From Microbacterium sp. MYb62 (GTDB taxonomy: Bacteria > Actinomycetota > Actinomycetes > Actinomycetales > Microbacteriaceae), in assembly GCF_002979475.1 (NCBI RefSeq), contig NZ_PCOY01000004.1:168686-232685 (forward strand): DNA of 64,000 nucleotides, in the 5' to 3' direction. The position numbers and the translations under genes are program-made. Positions 44,172 to 52,330 of this stretch are shown here, piece by piece. Position 1 is the stretch's first letter. Each line of letters begins with the position of its first letter. The notes under the pieces were generated by a model, which saw only the letters and a program-made list of their open reading frames with translations, had not been told where the DNA came from and made no database searches.

Positions 44172-45475
44172 CCGCACGCCGGACGCTGCGCAGCGCTGCC
44201 GCCATCGTGGTGGTCGCGGCGACTGTGCTGCTCCTCGGCGCCTCGGCGACTCCGCCGCCGATCCCCGACGACCCGGCCGATCCCGTGCGGGCGACGGAGT
44301 ACTGGCTCGACGGGGCGAAGATCCGCGAGGCCTGGCAGACGACCCGCGGCAAGGGTGTGACCATCGCCGTGATCGACACGGGGATCGGCAAGGTCCCGCA
44401 GGTGTTCGGTGATGCGGTGGTCGGCGGTACCGACGTTTCCGGTGCCGGCACGCCGGACGGACGCACGCCCCTGGGCGCGGTCGACGGCAACCACGGCTCC
44501 TGGGTGGCATCCCTCGCCGCGGGGCGTGGCGCACCGGACGGCACCGGAATGATCGGCGTCGCCCCGGAGGCCAATCTGCTCTCGATCTCGGTGGGCTTCG
44601 GCGCCGCCGCGGCCGTGCCGTTCACGGAGCAGGTCGCGAAGGGAATGCGCTGGGCCGTCGACAACGGCGCCGACATCATCAACCTCTCGTTCACGACGAA
44701 CACCCTCGACTGGGACGAGAGCTGGGACGATGCCTTCCTCTACGCGTTCGAGCATGACGTCGTGGTCGTCGTCGCGGCGGGTAACCGGGGCAGCGGCACG
44801 AACGTCATCGGTGCTCCTGCGACCATTCCCGGCGTGCTCACGGTGGGTGGTGTGGACCAGACGGGAACGGCGAGCATCGAGGCATCGACGCAGGGCATCA
44901 CCATCGGGATCTCGGCCCCCAGCGAGGGGCTGATCGGGGTCTCCGCCGACGGCAGCGTCCAGCACTGGCGCGGAACGAGCGGTGCGGCACCCATCGTCGC
45001 CGGGATCGCGGCCCTGATCCGGTCGGCGCACCCGGACATCAAGGCGATCGACGTGATCAACCGGATCATCAAGACCGCGATCCCCGTCCCCGATGCCGAG
45101 AAGCCGCAGGATCCGCTCTACGGCTACGGACTGGTCGATGCGGAAGCGGCGATCTCCGCTGACATCGCTCCCGTGACCGAGAACCCGATGGGCGACCTGG
45201 CCGAGTGGATCCGCTGGTTCCGCCGTGCGGAGGCGGAACCGGAGCCCGTGCCGAGCATGACGCCGGTCGCCGTGCCCCCGCTTCCGGCCGCTGACTCGCC
45301 GACTGAGGCCGGTTCACCGTTGCTTCCCAGCGCGGATTCACTGCGCTACGGTACCCTGCCGCTCATTGCGCTCACCGTCCCTGGTATCCTGGTAGCGCTT
45401 GGCGTCACCGCAGCTGCCCGGCGCATCCGATCGGCGCGCGTTTCCGTACGCCAAATCCCCGACTCCGAGGAGTAG
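44168..45475 (+). CDS. Membrane-anchored subtilisin-family (S8) protease, mycosin-like
   Basis: A 435-residue S8 serine protease. It has a signal helix (residues 9-29), the catalytic triad Asp70 (AVIDTGIG), His109 (DGNHGSWVASLAAG) and Ser271 (WRGTSGAAPIVAG), the oxyanion Asn206 (AAGN), a Pro-rich linker (PEPVPSMTPVAVPPLPAAD), and a C-terminal membrane helix (LPLIALTVPGILVALGVTAAA) with a basic tail. This is the layout of mycosins, but no type VII secretion genes are nearby. It likely trims proteins at the outer face of the membrane. It overlaps DUF501 and lies just before ndh. Confidence 0.88.
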   Translation: MTARRTLRSAAAIVVVAATVLLLGASATPPPIPDDPADPVRATEYWLDGAKIREAWQTTRGKGVTIAVIDTGIGKVPQVFGDAVVGGTDVSGAGTPDGRTPLGAVDGNHGSWVASLAAGRGAPDGTGMIGVAPEANLLSISVGFGAAAAVPFTEQVAKGMRWAVDNGADIINLSFTTNTLDWDESWDDAFLYAFEHDVVVVVAAGNRGSGTNVIGAPATIPGVLTVGGVDQTGTASIEASTQGITIGISAPSEGLIGVSADGSVQHWRGTSGAAPIVAGIAALIRSAHPDIKAIDVINRIIKTAIPVPDAEKPQDPLYGYGLVDAEAAISADIAPVTENPMGDLAEWIRWFRRAEAEPEPVPSMTPVAVPPLPAADSPTEAGSPLLPSADSLRYGTLPLIALTVPGILVALGVTAAARRIRSARVSVRQIPDSEE

Positions 45476-45482
45476 TTCTTCT

Positions 45483-47012
45483 GTGCCTCAGAACAGCACT
45501 GTGCCCAAGATTCTGATCGTCGGCGGAGGGTACGCGGGCTTCTACACCGCGTGGAAGCTCGAGAAGCACCTGCGCAAGGGCGAGGCCGACGTCACCATGG
45601 TCGACCCGCTGCCGTACATGACGTACCAGCCGTTCCTCCCCGAGGTCGCCGCCGGTTCCATCGAGGCCAGGCACTCGGTCGTGGCGCACCGTCGTCACCT
45701 CAAGCGCACCCACGTCCTCACCGCCAAGGTGACGAACATCAACCACGCGCAGAAGGTCGCGACGATCACGCCGCCGGTGGGCGAGCCGTACGAGTTCGCC
45801 TACGACCAGATCGTCGTCACCGCGGGTGCGGTGTCCCGTACCTTCCCGATCCCCGGCATCGCCGACAACGCGATCGGGCTCAAGACCATCGAGGAAGCCG
45901 TCGCGATCCGTGACAAGGTCATGTCGAACTTCGACAAGGCGGCCTCGCTGCCGGCCGGTCCCGAGCGCGACCGGCTGCTCTCGGTCGTCGTCGTCGGCGG
46001 TGGCTTCGCGGGAATCGAGGTGTTCGCCGAGCTGCGTTCGCTGGCCTCCTCGCTCGTCAGCAAGTACCCGCAGATCAGCTTCGAGGACACGCACTTCCAC
46101 CTCATCGAGGCGATGGGCCGCATCATGCCCGAGGTCTCGCTGAAGACCAGCGAATGGGTCCTGAAGGACCTGGCCAAGCGGGGCGCCAACGTGCACCTCG
46201 ACACCCAGGTCACCGGTGCGATCGACGGCAACGTCGAGCTCTCCACGGGCGAGGTCATCCCGACCGACGTGATCGTGTGGACCGCCGGTGTCATGGCCAA
46301 CCCGACCGTCGTTCGCGGCGGCGACCTGCCCGTCGAGGAGCGCGGTCGTATCCAGACGCGTGCCGACCTGCGCGTCGGCACCCCTGAGGCCTTCGTCGAG
46401 GGCGCCTGGGCGGCCGGAGACGTGTCGGCGGTCCCCGATCTCTCGGGCGGCGGCGTCGGCGGCTTCTGCGTGCCGAACGCTCAGCACGCCGTGCGACAGG
46501 CGAAGCTCCTCGCGAAGAACCTCGTGGCCGTCCTCCGCGGCGAGAACCCCCGGGAGTACTTCCACAAGAACATGGGCGCGGTGGCGGGTCTCGGCCTGTA
46601 CAACGGTGTCTTCCAGTCGGGCAACCTCGCCCTCAAGGGCTTCGTGGCCTGGGTCGCGCACCGTGGCTACCACGGTCTCGCGATGCCGACGTGGGAGCGC
46701 AAGTTCCGCGTCATCTGGGGCTGGTGGAACAACCTGTGGCTCGGTCGCGACCTGGTGAACCTCGAGACCGTGCAGAACCCGCGCTACGTCTTCGAGGAGT
46801 TCGCCGCTCGCCCGCGTCCGGCCGCCCCTGCAGCTCCCGCGGCAGATGCCGCTCCCGCCGCGAAGTCGGAGCCGCCCGTGAAGAAGACGGCGGCGAAGGC
46901 AGCCCCGGCGGCATCGGCGGAGACGACGACGAAGCCCGCCGCCAAGAAGCCTGTGGCGAAGAAGGCTCCTGCGAAGAAGGCGGCCGAACCCATCGAGGCC
47001 GCGGCGAAGTAG
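45483..47012 (+). CDS. ndh: Type II NADH dehydrogenase (NDH-2)
   Basis: A 509-residue FAD enzyme that passes electrons from NADH to quinone without pumping protons. The FAD site is KILIVGGGYAGFYTAWKL, the NADH site VVVVGGGFAGIEVFAEL, and a second FAD block VEGAWAAGDVSAVPD. The quinone-site motif AQHAVRQ follows. The C-terminal membrane-associating region (GFVAWVAHRGYHGLAMPTWERKFRVIWGWWNNLWLGRD) is present. After residue about 440 comes a 65-residue Ala/Lys/Pro-rich tail (KKPVAKKAPAKKA) that the family core does not need. GTG start behind GAGGAG. Confidence 0.92.
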   Translation: MPQNSTVPKILIVGGGYAGFYTAWKLEKHLRKGEADVTMVDPLPYMTYQPFLPEVAAGSIEARHSVVAHRRHLKRTHVLTAKVTNINHAQKVATITPPVGEPYEFAYDQIVVTAGAVSRTFPIPGIADNAIGLKTIEEAVAIRDKVMSNFDKAASLPAGPERDRLLSVVVVGGGFAGIEVFAELRSLASSLVSKYPQISFEDTHFHLIEAMGRIMPEVSLKTSEWVLKDLAKRGANVHLDTQVTGAIDGNVELSTGEVIPTDVIVWTAGVMANPTVVRGGDLPVEERGRIQTRADLRVGTPEAFVEGAWAAGDVSAVPDLSGGGVGGFCVPNAQHAVRQAKLLAKNLVAVLRGENPREYFHKNMGAVAGLGLYNGVFQSGNLALKGFVAWVAHRGYHGLAMPTWERKFRVIWGWWNNLWLGRDLVNLETVQNPRYVFEEFAARPRPAAPAAPAADAAPAAKSEPPVKKTAAKAAPAASAETTTKPAAKKPVAKKAPAKKAAEPIEAAAK

Positions 47013-47029
47013 GAGGCCTTCCGAACACC

Positions 47030-47068
47030 ACGATCGGCCCCGTGCGCTCCTGCGCCGGGGCCGATCGT
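47030..47068 (+). terminator. Terminator after ndh
   Basis: ACGATCGGCCCCG (47030-47042) pairs perfectly with CGGGGCCGATCGT (47056-47068) around a 13-base loop. No long T run follows. It separates ndh from the riboswitch leader. Confidence 0.75.
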
Positions 47069-47124
47069 CGTTCTCGGGGGAGTGGACTCCGAGGCGACGC
47101 ACAGGTGGAGCCGGTAACGTCACC

Positions 47125-47226
47125 CGGGCAAGGGGAGTACTCCCGAATGCGGCGACGTCGTCATTACGAGCACGAGATCGTGCTCCGGCCCGCCGGCCCG
47201 TGAGGGTGGAGGAGACCTTGGCACCC
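47125..47226 (+). promoter_or_regulatory. yybP-ykoY (Mn2+) riboswitch candidate
   Basis: The three invariant blocks of this class are in order: AAGGGGAGTA (47130-47139), CGTCGTCATTACG (47157-47169) and GAGACCTTG (47212-47220). CAAGG (47129-47133) pairs with CCTTG (47216-47220) to close the P1 helix, with outer GGG/CCC pairs extending it, so the two metal-binding loops are brought together as in known Mn2+ sensors. An inner hairpin, GAGCACGAGATCGTGCTC, fills the variable arm (47168-47185). Downstream, a GTGG/CCAC stem (47269-47295) sits right before the AAAAGGA ribosome site of the next gene and could be the expression platform. Confidence 0.82.
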
Positions 47227-47308
47227 GCATCGCGGGCTGTCGAGTGAACCCTGCCGTCGTTCCGACGTCGTGGATCCGCGGGGGCCCGCACCACGAAAAG
47301 GACCACAC

Positions 47309-48220
47309 ATGGGCAAGCTCTCCCGTCTGATCGGACTCGCTTCCGAAGCGCTCGACAAGAACACCGGTTCCGGGCGCAGCGGTCAGCCGGCGGACGGATC
47401 CCGCTCGACGGACTGGGGTGGGATGCTCCGTGGCGCGGTCGACGCTGTTCGCGGGCCGGCGGATCCCGCGCGTCCGTCGGATGCGAGCGGTCGCCCCGCA
47501 CCGGCGGACCCCTATGCGCCGCCCACCGCACCGGGCTTCCGTGATCGCGCCGCGAATGCCGCGCCCGCTTCCGGCGACCCGTACGCGCCTCCCGCTTCTG
47601 GGGCCTCCCGTGCACCCCGGACCGCCTCCGACGCAGATCGAGCAGCCATCGCACGCTACGACTACCTGGTGCAGACGGCTGACCCGCAGCAGATCGAGCA
47701 GATCCATCGTGAGGCCTTCGCCCGGCTGACGCCCGAACAGAGGATCCTCGTCGAGGCGCGCATGCGCGAGGAATTCGCCCCGGGGGAGCGCCCTCGGTCG
47801 TCGTCTCCGGATGATCTCGCACGCGCGGCCGGACGTGCCGAAGCCCTGAAGCCTGGGCGGATGCGGGGGCTGTTGTCGCGCGTGCGCGGCGCGGGCGTCG
47901 GCGGAGCGGCGGTCGTCGCGGGCGGCGCGGCCGTCGGACTGCTGGGGGCCGTCGCCGGCGGCGCCGTGCTCAGCACCGTCGCCGGACCGCTTCTCGAGCA
48001 GGCGGCGAACATCGGGGTCGACTTCGGAGCGTTGGCAGAGGGCGTCGATGTCGAGGCCCTGGCGTCGGGCATCGACGTCGAGGCGCTCGCGGGTGGGGCG
48101 GAAGGCATCCTCGGCTCCGCCGGCGAGGCGGCCTCCGGCCTCGGTGACGCGGCGACGGGGTGGGGCGAACGGCTCGGCGACCTCGGGATCCCCGGCATCG
48201 GCGACATCTTCGGACGCTGA
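47309..48220 (+). CDS. Unknown protein behind a Mn2+-type riboswitch
   Basis: A 303-residue protein I cannot assign. It starts MGKLSRLIGLASEALDKNT, then has a low-complexity Pro/Ala/Ser part with two DPYAPP repeats (residues 70-110). A central helical domain follows (ARYDYLVQTADPQQIEQIHREAFARLTPEQRILVEARMREEF). A glycine/alanine-rich hydrophobic segment (AAVVAGGAAVGLLGAVAGGAVLSTVAGPLL) may cross or lie in the membrane, and the end repeats VDVEALA/IDVEALA. Relatives are often labelled cation-transporting ATPase, as I recall, but no DKTGT or Walker motif is present, so that label is not supported. DedA follows after 6 bases. Confidence 0.75.
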   Translation: MGKLSRLIGLASEALDKNTGSGRSGQPADGSRSTDWGGMLRGAVDAVRGPADPARPSDASGRPAPADPYAPPTAPGFRDRAANAAPASGDPYAPPASGASRAPRTASDADRAAIARYDYLVQTADPQQIEQIHREAFARLTPEQRILVEARMREEFAPGERPRSSSPDDLARAAGRAEALKPGRMRGLLSRVRGAGVGGAAVVAGGAAVGLLGAVAGGAVLSTVAGPLLEQAANIGVDFGALAEGVDVEALASGIDVEALAGGAEGILGSAGEAASGLGDAATGWGERLGDLGIPGIGDIFGR

Positions 48221-48226
48221 TCCCGG

Positions 48227-48892
48227 ATGATCCTCACGACTGACGCCGAGCACGGTTTCACCGGACTCACGGGGTTCGCCGCGGATGTGCTCACCGCGCT
48301 CGGAGACGTCGGGGTCGGCGCGCTCGTCTTCCTCGAGGTGCTGATCCCGCCGATCCCGAGCGAGGTGATCCTGCCGTTCGCGGGATACCTCAGCCAGAGC
48401 GGCCACCTGAATCTCGGCTGGCTCATCTTCTGGAGCACGCTGGCGTCATGGCTGGGTGCCTTGCTGCTGTACGGGCTGGGGGCCGCGATCGGCATGCGGC
48501 GGGCCGTGCGGATGCTGGCGGCGACCCGGCTGGTGAGCCGGTCCGATCTGGAACGAGGAGCGGACTGGTTCGTCCGCAGCGGGGGATGGACGGTGCTGGT
48601 GGGACGCATGGTGCCCGGCGTCCGGAGTCTGATCTCGATCCCGGCGGGCGCATCCCGCATGAATCTCGTGACGTTCAGCGTCTACACGATCATCGGAAGC
48701 GGGCTCTGGAACACGCTGCTCCTCGGCGTCGGGGCGGCCCTCGGCACCCAGCACGAGCAGCTGGAGCAGTATCTGGGTTACCTCGATTACGCCGTGTACA
48801 CGGCGATCGCGATCGCGCTGGTGGTCCTGGTCGTTCGACGCATACGTGAGGCGGCAGGTGAGCGGAAGGCCGTCGCACGGGTCGAGGACTGA
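48227..48892 (+). CDS. DedA-family membrane protein
   Basis: A 221-residue DedA/Tvp38-type protein with about five membrane segments. The family core appears as LEVLIPPIPSEVILPFAGYLSQSG, then ASWLGALLLYGLGAAIG and the conserved GRMVPGVRSLISIPAGASRMN. DedA proteins act as lipid (undecaprenyl- or phospholipid-) flippases or support proton motive force. It starts 6 bases after the unknown gene with no ribosome site of its own, so it is probably translated by coupling and shares the riboswitch leader. Confidence 0.9.
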   Translation: MILTTDAEHGFTGLTGFAADVLTALGDVGVGALVFLEVLIPPIPSEVILPFAGYLSQSGHLNLGWLIFWSTLASWLGALLLYGLGAAIGMRRAVRMLAATRLVSRSDLERGADWFVRSGGWTVLVGRMVPGVRSLISIPAGASRMNLVTFSVYTIIGSGLWNTLLLGVGAALGTQHEQLEQYLGYLDYAVYTAIAIALVVLVVRRIREAAGERKAVARVED

Positions 48893-48901
48893 ACTCGAAC
48901 G

Positions 48902-48974
48902 TGCCCCCGCTGGGACTCGAACCCAGACTGAAGCGATTTTAAGTCGCCTGCCTCTGCCATTGGGCTACGGGGGC
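48902..48974 (-). tRNA. tRNA with UAA anticodon and a short variable loop
   Basis: Read on the minus strand, a 73-base cloverleaf: acceptor GCCCCCG/CGGGGGC with discriminator A, a short D stem (GCC/GGC), anticodon stem GGCGA/TCGCT with loop CTTAAAA (anticodon TAA, reading UUA), a 5-base variable loop TCAGT, and T arm CTGGG-TTCGAGT-CCCAG. CCA is not encoded. The anticodon means leucine, but tRNA-Leu normally has a long variable arm (class II); this one is class I. Identity is therefore uncertain. Confidence 0.85.
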
Positions 48975-49048
48975 CGTGACGTCAGCCTATCGCCGCGCCC
49001 GGATGCGACGCGGTGCCACAGAGGGTGATCCGGAGTCCGGGGAGGCCG

Positions 49049-49054
49049 TAGGGT
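49049..49054 (+). promoter_or_regulatory. -10 box for the type III PLP enzyme gene
   Basis: TAGGGT, six bases before the GTG at 49061. Confidence 0.5.
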
Positions 49055-49060
49055 GGGGGA

Positions 49061-50308
49061 GTGCTCGACCTCATCGACGAACTGAGCCCCGTCCATGGTG
49101 CGCCCGCGGTCGCCCCCGAGTGGGAGGACCCGGCCCGCTATTGGCCGCGCCTGTCCGCGGCGACCGGACATCTGTCCGCGCCCGTCGCGGTGATAGATCG
49201 AGAGGCCCTCCGTTACAACGCGATGGATCTCCTGGTGCGTGCGGGCGGACTCCCGATCCGCGTGGCATCGAAGTCGGTGCGCGTGCGCTCCGTGCTCGAC
49301 GCGGTGCTGCGACTCCCGGGATTCCACGGCATCCTCGCGTTCACCCTCGAGGAGGCGCTCTGGCTCGCCGAGACCCACGACGACATCATGCTCGGCTATC
49401 CGACCGTCGACCGTGCAGGGCTAGAGCGGCTCTTCGCCGATGAGCAGGCGGCCCAGCGCATCACGTTGATGGTCGACGACCTCGTCCACCTCGATCTGAT
49501 CGACAGCGTCGCGGGTCCAGCGGCGCGCCCCGAGCTCCGTGTCGCGATCGATGTCGACGCCTCCTGGCGTTCCTCCCTGCTCGGCCACATCGGCGTGCGT
49601 CGCTCGGCCCTCTTCAGCGCGGGAGAGGTGGCGGCGTTCGCCCGCAAAGTCGTCGCGCGCCCGGGGTTCCGCCTCGTCGGACTGCAGATGTACGACGCGC
49701 AGATCGCGGGACAGGGCGACGACGCCGGTCCCGATGCGCCGCTGATCCGCATGGTGCAGGCGCGTTCGCGCAGCGAGCTGCGCGAACGGAGGGCGGCCAT
49801 CGTCTCCGCGGTCGGCGCGATCGCTCCTCTCGAGATCCTGAACGGCGGAGGGACCGGGTCGCTCGAGTTCACGGGGAGCGACGAGTCGCTCACCGAGGCG
49901 AGTGCGGGCAGCGGGCTTCTCGGCGGCCATCTGTTCGACGGCTACCGCTCGTTCCGTCCGGCTCCGGCATCAGCCTTCGCGTTCGACGTGGTGCGTCGCC
50001 CGGCCGTCGATATCGCCACCGTGCTCGGCGGAGGGTGGATCGCCTCCGGTCCGGCTCTTGCCTCGCGTCAACCGCGTGCGGTGTGGCCGGAGGGCCTCCG
50101 CACGCTGTCCCGTGAGGCCGCAGGTGAGGTGCAGACGCCTTTGCAGGGCCCCGCAGCAACCGCGCTGGGCGTGGGGGACCGGGTCTGGTTCCGGCATGCC
50201 AAGAGCGGGGAGCCGGCCGAACGCATCGAGAGCTACCACCTGGTCTCGGGCGACGACATCATCGACGAGCTGCCGACCTATCGCGGCGAGGGAAAGGCCT
50301 TCCTGTGA
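49061..50308 (+). CDS. Fold type III PLP enzyme (alanine racemase / D-threonine aldolase-like)
   Basis: A 415-residue alanine-racemase-fold enzyme. The PLP lysine is likely Lys71 in PIRVASKSVRVRSVL. Barrel strands follow (FHGILAFTLEEALWLAE, LRVAIDVDASWR, LVGLQMYDAQIAGQGDD, LEILNGGGTGSLEF), where NGGGTGS binds the cofactor phosphate. The C-terminal beta domain ends with HLVSGDDIIDELPTYRGEGKAFL. The family includes D-threonine aldolases and amino acid deaminases; the reaction cannot be fixed here. Its stop overlaps the next gene (GTGA). Confidence 0.85.
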   Translation: MLDLIDELSPVHGAPAVAPEWEDPARYWPRLSAATGHLSAPVAVIDREALRYNAMDLLVRAGGLPIRVASKSVRVRSVLDAVLRLPGFHGILAFTLEEALWLAETHDDIMLGYPTVDRAGLERLFADEQAAQRITLMVDDLVHLDLIDSVAGPAARPELRVAIDVDASWRSSLLGHIGVRRSALFSAGEVAAFARKVVARPGFRLVGLQMYDAQIAGQGDDAGPDAPLIRMVQARSRSELRERRAAIVSAVGAIAPLEILNGGGTGSLEFTGSDESLTEASAGSGLLGGHLFDGYRSFRPAPASAFAFDVVRRPAVDIATVLGGGWIASGPALASRQPRAVWPEGLRTLSREAAGEVQTPLQGPAATALGVGDRVWFRHAKSGEPAERIESYHLVSGDDIIDELPTYRGEGKAFL

Positions 50309-51618
50309 CGAGAATCGGCGGCACCTGGCAGAACTGGGGTCGCTCGGCCGCGGTGCGACCCGTGCGCGTGGAGCGTCCGCGCAGCCCGGAGGGTGTGCAG
50401 CGCGCGGTGCTCGCCGCCGTGAAGCACGGACTTGCGGTGAAGGCGGTCGGTGCCGGGCACAGCTTCACCGGGATCGCCGTCGCACCGGGCGTGCTGCTGG
50501 AGCTGGACGACCTGCAGGGACTCGTCTCGGCGGATGCCGTGACCGGGCGCGTGACACTGCTCGCGGGCACCAGACTGCACCGCATCCCCGGGCTGCTCGC
50601 GCCGTACGGTCTCGCGATGGAGAATCTGGGCGACATCGATCGGCAGTCGATCTCGGGGGCCATCTCCACGGGCACCCATGGCACCGGCGCCGAATACGGC
50701 GGCCTCGCGACCCAGGTCGTCGGCGTCACGATGGTCACCGCCGCCGGCGAGTTCCTGCGCATCGACGACGATCACGAGGGCGACCTCCTTCCCGCCGTGG
50801 CCCTCGGCCTCGGAGCGCTCGGCATCCTCGTCGACGTGACCCTCCAGTGCGTCCCCGCGTTCGTCATGCACGCGATCGACGAGCCGTTGCCGCTCGACGA
50901 GGTGCTCGCGACGCTCGACGAGCGCGTGGCCGGATCCGACCACTTCGAGTTCTACTGGTTCCCGCACACGGACGTGGCGCTGACCAAGCGGCAGACCCGT
51001 CTTCCGGAGGCCACGGTGCGCAAGCCGCTCCCCGTGGTCGGACGATGGATCGATGAGACGCTGCTCTCCAACGGCGTCTACCGGGTGGTCTGCGCCGCGG
51101 GCCAGGCCGTGCCGGCGATCACACCGTCCTTCAGCCGGCTCGCGGTGAAGCTCACCGGTGATCGTGAGTACACCGAGCTCTCGCATCGCGTGCTCATCCA
51201 GAGCAGGACCGTGCGGTTCCGAGAGATGGAGTACGCGATCCCCGCGGAGAATGTCGTCCCGGCGTTTCAGGCGGTGCGAGCGCTCATCGCTCAGCGCGGA
51301 TGGCGGATCGAGTTCCCGATCGAGGTGCGCTTCGCCGCCGCCGATGATCGCTGGCTGTCGACGGCACACGGGCGGGCGAGCGCCTACGTCGCCGTTCACC
51401 GATACTGGCGCGCCGACCCCACGGAGTACTTCGGGGCCGTGGAGGAGATCATGCTCGAATTCGGCGGACGCCCGCACTGGGGCAAACTCCACACGCTCAC
51501 GGCGGAGACGCTCCGCGAGCGCTACCCGCGATTCGACGACTTCGTCGCGCTGCGCGACCGTCTGGACCCGGAGCGTCGCTTCGCGAACCGCTATCTCGAG
51601 CGTGTCCTCGGCGTCTGA
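50305..51618 (+). CDS. FAD-linked oxidoreductase, aldonolactone oxidase type
   Basis: A 437-residue flavoenzyme of the VAO/ALO group. The N-terminal FAD domain shows VKAVGAGHSFTGIAV, LENLGDIDRQSISGAISTGTHGTG and LGLGALGILVDVTL; the C-terminal ALO domain shows HFEFYWFPHTDVALTKRQTR and ends with GGRPHWGKLHTLT. The HWGK motif is typical of L-gulono- or D-arabinono-lactone oxidases. No signal peptide. The sugar substrate is not certain. It is translationally coupled to the PLP enzyme, so the two may share a pathway. Confidence 0.88.
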   Translation: MTRIGGTWQNWGRSAAVRPVRVERPRSPEGVQRAVLAAVKHGLAVKAVGAGHSFTGIAVAPGVLLELDDLQGLVSADAVTGRVTLLAGTRLHRIPGLLAPYGLAMENLGDIDRQSISGAISTGTHGTGAEYGGLATQVVGVTMVTAAGEFLRIDDDHEGDLLPAVALGLGALGILVDVTLQCVPAFVMHAIDEPLPLDEVLATLDERVAGSDHFEFYWFPHTDVALTKRQTRLPEATVRKPLPVVGRWIDETLLSNGVYRVVCAAGQAVPAITPSFSRLAVKLTGDREYTELSHRVLIQSRTVRFREMEYAIPAENVVPAFQAVRALIAQRGWRIEFPIEVRFAAADDRWLSTAHGRASAYVAVHRYWRADPTEYFGAVEEIMLEFGGRPHWGKLHTLTAETLRERYPRFDDFVALRDRLDPERRFANRYLERVLGV

Positions 51619-51706
51619 GACGGTCGCCAAGTCGGCTTCTGATGCCCAGTCCACGTGCAGACTGCGCGTCTAAGATGAGAGAAACACGAGGAAGGGTGGG
51701 CCTCTG

Positions 51707-52273
51707 ATGGAATGGCTCGTGCCGGTACTGATCGTTGTCGGAGTGATCCTGCTCGTCGGCATCTATCTGTGGGCCACGTACAACTCGCTGGTGCAGCTGA
51801 ACGTCCGCGTCGATGAGGCGTGGAGCGGAATCACGGTGCAGCTCAAGCGACGAGCCGACCTCATCCCCAACCTCATCGAGACGGTGAAGGGGTATGCCTC
51901 ACACGAGAAGGCCGTCTTCGAGAACGTCACCCGTGCGCGCGCCGAGACCCTGTCAGCCGGTGGCCCCGGCGAGGCGGGCATCGCCGAGGGTCACCTCCAG
52001 CAGGCGCTGCGCAGCCTCTTCGCGGTCGCCGAGGCGTACCCACAGCTCCAGGCGAGCACCAACTTCCTCCAGGTACAGCAGGCTCTCGTCGACACGGAAG
52101 ACAAGATCCAGGCCGCGCGCCGGTTCTACAACGGTGGCGTGCGCGAGCTCAACACCAAGATCAAGGTGTTCCCGAACAACCTGTTCGCCAAGGGACTGGG
52201 CTTCTCCGAGCGTGAGTTCTTCGAGGTCGCGGACAGCAGCGCCATCTCCGAACCGCCGCGCGTGCAGTTCTGA
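51707..52273 (+). CDS. LemA-family protein
   Basis: A 188-residue LemA protein. One N-terminal membrane helix (LVPVLIVVGVILLVGIYLWATY) is followed by the helical-bundle core: NSLVQLNVRVDEAWSGITVQLKRRADLIPNLIETVKGYASHEKAVFENVTRAR, then YPQLQASTNFLQVQQALVDTEDKIQAARRFYNGGVRELNTKIKVFPNNL. LemA proteins are conserved envelope proteins of unknown role, often beside TPM-domain genes, which are absent here. A TAAGAT box (51671-51676) and GAGGAAGG lie upstream. The stop is followed by a 16-bp tandem repeat. Confidence 0.9.
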   Translation: MEWLVPVLIVVGVILLVGIYLWATYNSLVQLNVRVDEAWSGITVQLKRRADLIPNLIETVKGYASHEKAVFENVTRARAETLSAGGPGEAGIAEGHLQQALRSLFAVAEAYPQLQASTNFLQVQQALVDTEDKIQAARRFYNGGVRELNTKIKVFPNNLFAKGLGFSEREFFEVADSSAISEPPRVQF

Positions 52274-52328
52274 CGACGCCGCGCACTGACGATTCCGTGC
52301 ACTGACGATTCCGCGCACTGAGGACTCC
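52268..52328 (+). repeat. Three tandem copies of a 16-bp unit after lemA
   Basis: GCGCACTGACGATTCC (52281), GTGCACTGACGATTCC (52297) and GCGCACTGAGGACTCC (52313) follow a partial copy that contains the lemA stop (TTCTGACGACGCC, 52268-52280). Each unit keeps a TGA. Confidence 0.88.
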
Positions 52329-52330
52329 GC

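Noticed and set aside
47309..48220. Cation-transporting P-type ATPase
   Set aside because: No DKTGT phosphorylation motif, no TGES or GDGxND motif, and only one weak hydrophobic segment, so an ATPase name is not supported.
48902..48974. tRNA-Lys or a UAA stop suppressor
   Set aside because: With C32 and T33 fixed by the stem, the anticodon is TAA, not TTT (Lys) and not TTA (which would read UAA stop).
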